DNA of 64,000 nt, taken from the NCBI RefSeq assembly GCF_902168435.1, contig NZ_LR656166.1, forward strand, positions 186,001 through 250,000. The letters run 5' to 3'. A program made the position numbers and the translations under genes. Source of the stretch: Bacillus marasmi. Lineage in GTDB: Bacteria; Bacillota; Bacilli; Bacillales; Cytobacillaceae. Below, piece by piece: positions 60,232-64,000 of this stretch (position 1 is the first letter of the stretch; every line of letters begins with the position of its first letter). The notes beneath the pieces are model-generated. The model saw only the letters and a list, made by a program, of their open reading frames with translations, had not been told where the DNA came from and ran no database searches.

Positions 60232-61549
60232 TAAAAATCAAGATGTAAAAGAGGCAATTGAAAAAATAGAGGTTCCTATTGAAAAGCTTGATAATGCAAT
60301 ACAACTTGCAATTAAGAGAGCAAAAACGAAGAAAAAGAAATATCCTCGAAAATGGTATCGTTTAACAGGTGCCGTTTCTTTAGCAGCTTTTGTATTTATT
60401 GGTTCTGCCTTCGTCTCTCCAACTATGGCAAAAGTACTGTCAAATGTTCCGTTATTGGATTCAGTTTTTGAGTTTGTAGGAGATAGAGGACTTGAAACAG
60501 CAAGTCAAAAAGGTTTGTCAAATAAAATTAATCAAACTGTTACCGACAAAGACATTACTTTAACTATAAAGGATATCTTTTATGATGGAACACGCCTGTC
60601 GATAAGTTACATCCAAGAATTTCCTGATCAGTTGGATGATTTAGGCGAATTAGAACTAAAAGTTGATGGTAAAGAAATAAACTTTGCTGATAGTCGAACA
60701 GGAGAATTAGTATCAGATCATCAGTACGCAGGTATCGTGAATATCAAACCAACAGAGGAGCTACCGGATTCGTTTGAGTTAAGTATAAAATTGAAAGAAA
60801 TCGGAGGAGTGAAGGGTGCTTGGAGTTATAATATTCCTGTTAAAAAATCCAAGGGTGATGTAAAAACAATTCACATAAATAACACCAGCGTGTATAAGGA
60901 TACAACAATTACTGTGAAAACGGTAAAAGTTGGACCAGCGGGTATAAAGCTTTCTGTCGATTTATCTTCTGCGAAAGGGGATAAGGAACTAATAATGAAA
61001 AATCTCCTTAAATTTAATTTAATAGATGATCAAGGGGTTGGACTTACCCATTTGGATGAAACGGGATCAGGTGGGGAAGTAGGTGGTAAAATTGTTATGA
61101 ATATGGATTATACTTTTGCTCCATTAGAGAGCGATACTGAATTTTTAACCATAAGCCCCTTCCTAATGCCGGATTCATTTGAAGTACTTCCTAGAGTTGA
61201 ACAACCACTTCAAGTTGATGCACTACCGCTTACTCTAGACCAAGGCAAGATGGGGAAAATTAAGATATATGATGTGAAGTACCAAGAAGAAAAAACACTT
61301 TTATATTTTGAAGTGCTTAGTGACTTTCCATATGATGGACATTTTCAATATAATTACTTATTTCTTGAAGATGGAGAAGGAAATGATTTAACAAGTGATG
61401 CAAAAGCATATCCAGAGCGAATTAAGCCAAATACTTATGTTCAAGAGTTTAAGAAAATCAATAAGAATGAACCTATAAAAGTCGTAACTTTTGAAATGCC
61501 AGCACTTAAAATCTTGAAGGAACTGGAAATAAAGATGCCAATAAAATAA
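60224..61549 (+). CDS. Anti-sigma factor, DUF4179 domain protein
   Basis: A 441-residue membrane-anchored protein. A short cytosolic N-terminus (about 45 residues, which should hold the sigma) is followed by one span 'LTGAVSLAAFVFIGSAFVSP'. The extracellular region begins with the DUF4179 block 'TMAKVLSNVPLLDSVFEFVGDRGLETASQKGLSNKINQTVTDKDITLTIKDIFYDGTRLSISYI'. The long beta-rich ectodomain probably senses a surface stress; the cleavage mechanism is not evident here. The overlap with the sigma gene is typical of a cognate pair. Confidence 0.88.
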   Translation: MNNKNQDVKEAIEKIEVPIEKLDNAIQLAIKRAKTKKKKYPRKWYRLTGAVSLAAFVFIGSAFVSPTMAKVLSNVPLLDSVFEFVGDRGLETASQKGLSNKINQTVTDKDITLTIKDIFYDGTRLSISYIQEFPDQLDDLGELELKVDGKEINFADSRTGELVSDHQYAGIVNIKPTEELPDSFELSIKLKEIGGVKGAWSYNIPVKKSKGDVKTIHINNTSVYKDTTITVKTVKVGPAGIKLSVDLSSAKGDKELIMKNLLKFNLIDDQGVGLTHLDETGSGGEVGGKIVMNMDYTFAPLESDTEFLTISPFLMPDSFEVLPRVEQPLQVDALPLTLDQGKMGKIKIYDVKYQEEKTLLYFEVLSDFPYDGHFQYNYLFLEDGEGNDLTSDAKAYPERIKPNTYVQEFKKINKNEPIKVVTFEMPALKILKELEIKMPIK

Positions 61550-61577
61550 ATCTCTAATAACCGAGGGATATAAACAA

Positions 61578-61633
61578 AAGGACACCTGATGAGTGGGATT
61601 ACTGCCCAGCCATCAGTGTCCTTCATTTTTTTT
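61578..61633 (+). terminator. Terminator after the sigma/anti-sigma operon
   Basis: AAGGACACCTGATG pairs with CATCAGTGTCCTT with one mismatch, followed by a T run. Confidence 0.8.
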
Positions 61634-61720
61634 CAGCAACAATGGTTTTATTTTTCGTGATTCCTGATCAATTTTACACAAAAAAGTATAAATATTAATT
61701 AAAGTGTAACATCTATTGAT

Positions 61721-61748
61721 ATGTATAATACTATAGTGTATTATATAC
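61721..61748. promoter_or_regulatory. Probable PadR operator
   Basis: GTATAATAC (61723-61731) and GTATTATATAC (61738-61748) form an inverted repeat 28 bases before the PadR gene, typical of autoregulation. Confidence 0.5.
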
Positions 61749-61775
61749 AGTATAAGAAGATGAGGTGATATCAGC

Positions 61776-62123
61776 ATGGGTTCTTTGTTAGATTCCTATA
61801 CGACAGAACTTAGAAGAGGAACATTAGCACTAGCGGTTTTGAGTCAGTTGCGAACTCCTCAATATGGATATTCGTTAGTCCAGCTCCTTGAAAAAGCGGG
61901 TGTTACGATTGATCAAAGTACTTTATATCCCTTGTTGCGCCGCTTGGAAAAGCAAGAACTCGTGACGAGTAGCTGGGACACAACAGAAAGCAGACCAAGA
62001 AAGTATTATGTATTAAGTGGTTATGGGTTGGAAGTGTATGAACAATTAAAAAGTGAATGGAAAAAGATGACACTCGAATTAAAGTCCTTACTGGAAGGGG
62101 ATGACAACATTGAATCTAATTGA
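61776..62123 (+). CDS. PadR family transcriptional regulator
   Basis: A 115-residue regulator, winged helix 'RRGTLALAVLSQLRTPQYGYSLVQLLEKAGVTIDQSTLYPLLRRLEKQELVTSSWDTTESRPRKYYVLSGYGLEVYEQLKSEWKKM'. PadR proteins repress a neighbouring operon and respond to small molecules or envelope signals. It overlaps the next gene by 23 bases, so it is co-translated with the HAAS-type membrane protein. No clear ligand. ATG 61776, weak RBS (GATGAGGTGA). Confidence 0.92.
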   Translation: MGSLLDSYTTELRRGTLALAVLSQLRTPQYGYSLVQLLEKAGVTIDQSTLYPLLRRLEKQELVTSSWDTTESRPRKYYVLSGYGLEVYEQLKSEWKKMTLELKSLLEGDDNIESN

Positions 62124-63117
62124 CACTTATATATATGAAGTCACGAGGAGGCTTCCGGAAAAAAATCGAGAAGATATCGCACTTGAGTTAAAATCTACTA
62201 TTGAGGATATGCTGCCTGAAAATTTTAGCGAAGAAGATGTGATGGAGCAGTTAGAAAAGTTAGGAAATCCAGCAGTACTAGCCGCGAGCTATCGAGATAC
62301 CCCTAATTATTTAATCGGTCCAAAAGTATATGATGCTTATATTCATACGATTAAACTCATCATTCCGTGGGCAATTTTGTTTACCATTTTAGCTCATGTT
62401 GTTGAAAGCATTGTTCTATTTAATGGTGAGCAGTCAATCCTTAATGTGATTATCGAAAGCTTTGCCAACATTATTCCTAGTGTAATCATGACTTTAATTC
62501 AGCTTTTCTTTTGGGTTACCATGGTCTTTATCGTTATTGAACGAGTGGGATTATCAAAAACAGACTTACCGCTGACTAAAAATGGGGTGTCGTGGTCACC
62601 TAAAGATCTAAAGGATATCGTCATGATTCCTAAGAAGAAAATAATATCTAAATCTGAGATTATATTTGGCTTAATTTGGGTTGTCATATGGGCACTGGTT
62701 TATTTTAATGCGGATCGTCTTGTGGGAATATATCATTCTATTAACGGTGATGGGTTGGAGTTTGTCATGCCAATATTTAATCAGAAGGTTCTCCTTTCTT
62801 ATTGGCCAATAATCGTAGCATTTATCGTTTTGGAAGTAGCTTTAATTTTGTATAAATTAAAAATTGGAAAATGGACTATGTCAGTGGCTTGGATCAATAC
62901 AATTATTCATACTGCGAGCATCATCGTACTATTTGTCATTGCTAGTAATCCAAATTTATATAATCCAGATGTTATTTCTTATTTTGCGGATATCATTGAA
63001 ACAAATGAGGGTTCGGTGAAGAATACCATTACATGGATTTGGTGGAGCATGATTATAACGTTTGTCATTACAATCGCTATTGAAATTTATGACTCGTTTC
63101 GGAAAGCGCGAATGTAG
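62101..63117 (+). CDS. HAAS-domain membrane protein partner of PadR
   Basis: A 338-residue protein. The N-terminal 75 residues ('LIDTYIYEVTRRLPEKNREDIALELKSTIEDMLPENFSEEDVMEQLEKLGNPAVLAASYRD') are the HAAS signalling domain. About seven spans follow. PadR plus HAAS pairs are a known arrangement in Bacillota. It probably senses an envelope or small-molecule signal and modulates the PadR. Exact function unknown. Confidence 0.85.
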   Translation: MTTLNLIDTYIYEVTRRLPEKNREDIALELKSTIEDMLPENFSEEDVMEQLEKLGNPAVLAASYRDTPNYLIGPKVYDAYIHTIKLIIPWAILFTILAHVVESIVLFNGEQSILNVIIESFANIIPSVIMTLIQLFFWVTMVFIVIERVGLSKTDLPLTKNGVSWSPKDLKDIVMIPKKKIISKSEIIFGLIWVVIWALVYFNADRLVGIYHSINGDGLEFVMPIFNQKVLLSYWPIIVAFIVLEVALILYKLKIGKWTMSVAWINTIIHTASIIVLFVIASNPNLYNPDVISYFADIIETNEGSVKNTITWIWWSMIITFVITIAIEIYDSFRKARM

Positions 63118-63144
63118 TTTGTTAATTTTTAGATATGGATATAG

Positions 63145-63181
63145 AAAAGCTGGAATCTTCGTGTTGGATTCCAGCTTTTTG
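63145..63181. terminator. Bidirectional terminator
   Basis: AAAAGCTGGAATC pairs with GATTCCAGCTTTT, with T runs on both strands. It lies between the convergent HAAS gene and small membrane gene. Confidence 0.85.
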
Positions 63182-63187
63182 TCGTAG

Positions 63188-63412
63188 TCAAAGTAGTTTA
63201 TTTTTTTCTAAGGGGTTCTCAAGCTTAATTTGCTCAAGTTCAAGTTGCATTTTTTTAGTTTCAAGAAGATAGTTTTCATGCTTGATCTTTTCAAGTTCCA
63301 ACTGGGATTCTAGCATTTTGAGTTTATATTTGGTCTGTTTTTGAGAATGTGATGTTAAAATTGCAATAATCGGAATGGAAAACACCATTATCACCGCAAT
63401 GACTCCTGCCAT
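63188..63412 (-). CDS. Small membrane protein with coiled-coil tail
   Basis: A 74-residue protein. One N-terminal span ('GVIAVIMVFSIPIIAILT') is followed by a Leu/Glu/Lys heptad helix with 'LESQLELEKIKHENYLLETKKMQLELEQI'. AGGTGAGG precedes ATG 63412. Similar short proteins occur near PadR and PspC-type envelope genes in Bacillus. Function unknown. Confidence 0.78.
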   Translation of the reverse strand: MAGVIAVIMVFSIPIIAILTSHSQKQTKYKLKMLESQLELEKIKHENYLLETKKMQLELEQIKLENPLEKNKLL

Positions 63413-63578
63413 AAAATCCTCACCTCTTTACGTTTTCTATAGTATAATCGTCAACATTTTACTTTGTTTGTTTGCATTTCCTATATATTAATCATAACAA
63501 ATTTACACGTTAAGGTGGACAGGATTTATGGAAAATGTAAGGCTGCTCCAAAATCGAATTGTAACACGTGAATTTGTT

Positions 63579-63625
63579 GTGAAACATTATTGTGAAACAA
63601 GAAAATTCGGGTGGTGCCAGGCACC
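63579..63625. repeat. REP-like intergenic element, copy 6
   Basis: GTGAAACATTAT, then TGTGAAACAAGAAAATTCGG, ending GGTGCCAGGCACC, the inverted orientation with one change. Confidence 0.8.
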
Positions 63626-63637
63626 TTTTTTAATTAC

Positions 63638-63723
63638 CTTGTATTACATGATAGCTTGGTTTATATTATTAGTATATCTTGTATTGCAAGGTATTTCTTT
63701 TGTAGATATGTCTTGCAATACAA
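63638..63723. promoter_or_regulatory. Three PadR-type operator sites
   Basis: CTTGTATTACATG (63638-63650), CTTGTATTGCAAG (63677-63689) and its exact inverse CTTGCAATACAAG (63711-63723), with centres 39 and 34 bases apart, upstream of the PadR gene. Confidence 0.6.
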
Positions 63724-63745
63724 GGTATTGAGAGGAGTAGAATTT

Positions 63746-64000
63746 ATGGCAGATACGACTCAGATGCTAAAAGGGATTTTAGACGGTTGCCTTTTAGCCA
63801 TTATTAAAGATGGTGAAATTTATGGCTACGAATTAGCTGCTAAATTAGAATCCTATGGATTTCAATCCTTCAGTGAAGGCACAATCTACCCACTATTGCT
63901 TCGGATGCAAAAGGAAGGTTTAGTCAGTACAACTCTAAGAAAATCAACAGCAGGTCCAAAGAGAAAATACTACTCACTAACCGAAAAAGGGGAAATGGAG
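63746..64000 (+). CDS. PadR family transcriptional regulator (3' truncated by window end)
   Basis: The first 85 residues of a PadR regulator: 'MLKGILDGCLLAIIKDGEIYGYELAAKLESYGFQSFSEGTIYPLLLRMQKEGLVSTTLRKSTAGPKRKYYSLTEKGEME', the complete winged-helix part. ATG 63746 follows AGAGGAG. The repeated CTTGTATTGCAAG sites upstream are probably its own operators. The partner genes lie beyond the window. Confidence 0.93.
   Translation, partial: MADTTQMLKGILDGCLLAIIKDGEIYGYELAAKLESYGFQSFSEGTIYPLLLRMQKEGLVSTTLRKSTAGPKRKYYSLTEKGEME

Noticed and set aside
63528-63731. 67-codon frame before the last PadR gene
   Set aside because: Runs through the REP-like element and the operator sites; weak start and no homology recognised.

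Overview
The window is a 64 kb piece of a low-GC Gram-positive chromosome. It most likely comes from an endospore-forming member of the Bacillaceae. The evidence is a complete GerA/GerC/small-subunit/GerB germinant-receptor operon, Bacillus-type biotin genes (bioW, bioF, bioI), strong AGGAGG ribosome-binding sites, consensus sigma-A promoters, YrrT, YerA and YycB-like proteins, and a surface protein with an LPNTA sorting signal. I see no rRNA or tRNA gene, phage, transposase or CRISPR array. The window begins inside one gene and ends inside another.

Layout. (1) 1-9.3 kb: organosulfur or sulfonate acquisition. A solute-binding protein, an NtaA/SnaA/DszA-type flavin monooxygenase, an ABC permease and an MFS transporter come first. 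A second operon follows: an AprA/FrdA-like flavoprotein, a 2[4Fe-4S] ferredoxin and a complete SsuA/SsuC/SsuB-type ABC transporter. This operon has a long leader with two intrinsic terminators and a possible 26-codon leader peptide containing one Cys. (2) 9.4-14.5 kb: a DUF3934-type small protein, then pirin and YceI genes that share palindromes matching the MhqR (quinone-responsive MarR) operator. A minus-strand three-gene membrane redox module of unknown function, a 52-bp tandem repeat array and a TetR regulator divergent from a DHA2 efflux pump follow. (3) 16.3-30.2 kb: biotin genes in two places. A BioF paralogue that has lost its PLP lysine sits behind a BirA-like operator. About 10 kb further on lies bioW-bioF-[nine 51-bp repeats]-bioI. 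Between them are a TSUP transporter, an Amt transporter with a coiled-coil partner, an LCMT-type methyltransferase, and an MFS transporter plus L-lactate dehydrogenase, both preceded by Rex-type operators. (4) 30.3-41.4 kb: an ABC-2 exporter pair, a CPA1 antiporter, DUF4317, a YycB-like MFS, three prepilin-like genes, YrrT and YerA. (5) 41.7-46.4 kb: an LPNTA surface protein with 99 uninterrupted Asp-Ala dipeptides, a 553-residue protein of unknown function and a double DUF1259 protein. (6) 46.5-50.6 kb: the germination operon. (7) 50.7-64 kb: a HAD phosphatase, a five-PAS diguanylate cyclase, a methyltransferase, an MBL-fold/hotdog pair behind a FadR-like operator, a YgjP-type peptidase, an OatA-type acyltransferase beside an ECF sigma/DUF4179 pair, and two PadR regulators.

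At least six copies of a roughly 47-bp palindromic intergenic element (GTGAAACA...GTGAAACAAGAAAATTCGGG...GGTGCCTGTCACC, with the end block in either orientation) are scattered from 30 to 63.6 kb. The observations most worth following are the catalytically disarmed BioF paralogue under apparent BirA control, the attenuator-like leader of the organosulfur operon, the three-gene polyferredoxin module, and the coiled-coil gene fused by overlap to amt.
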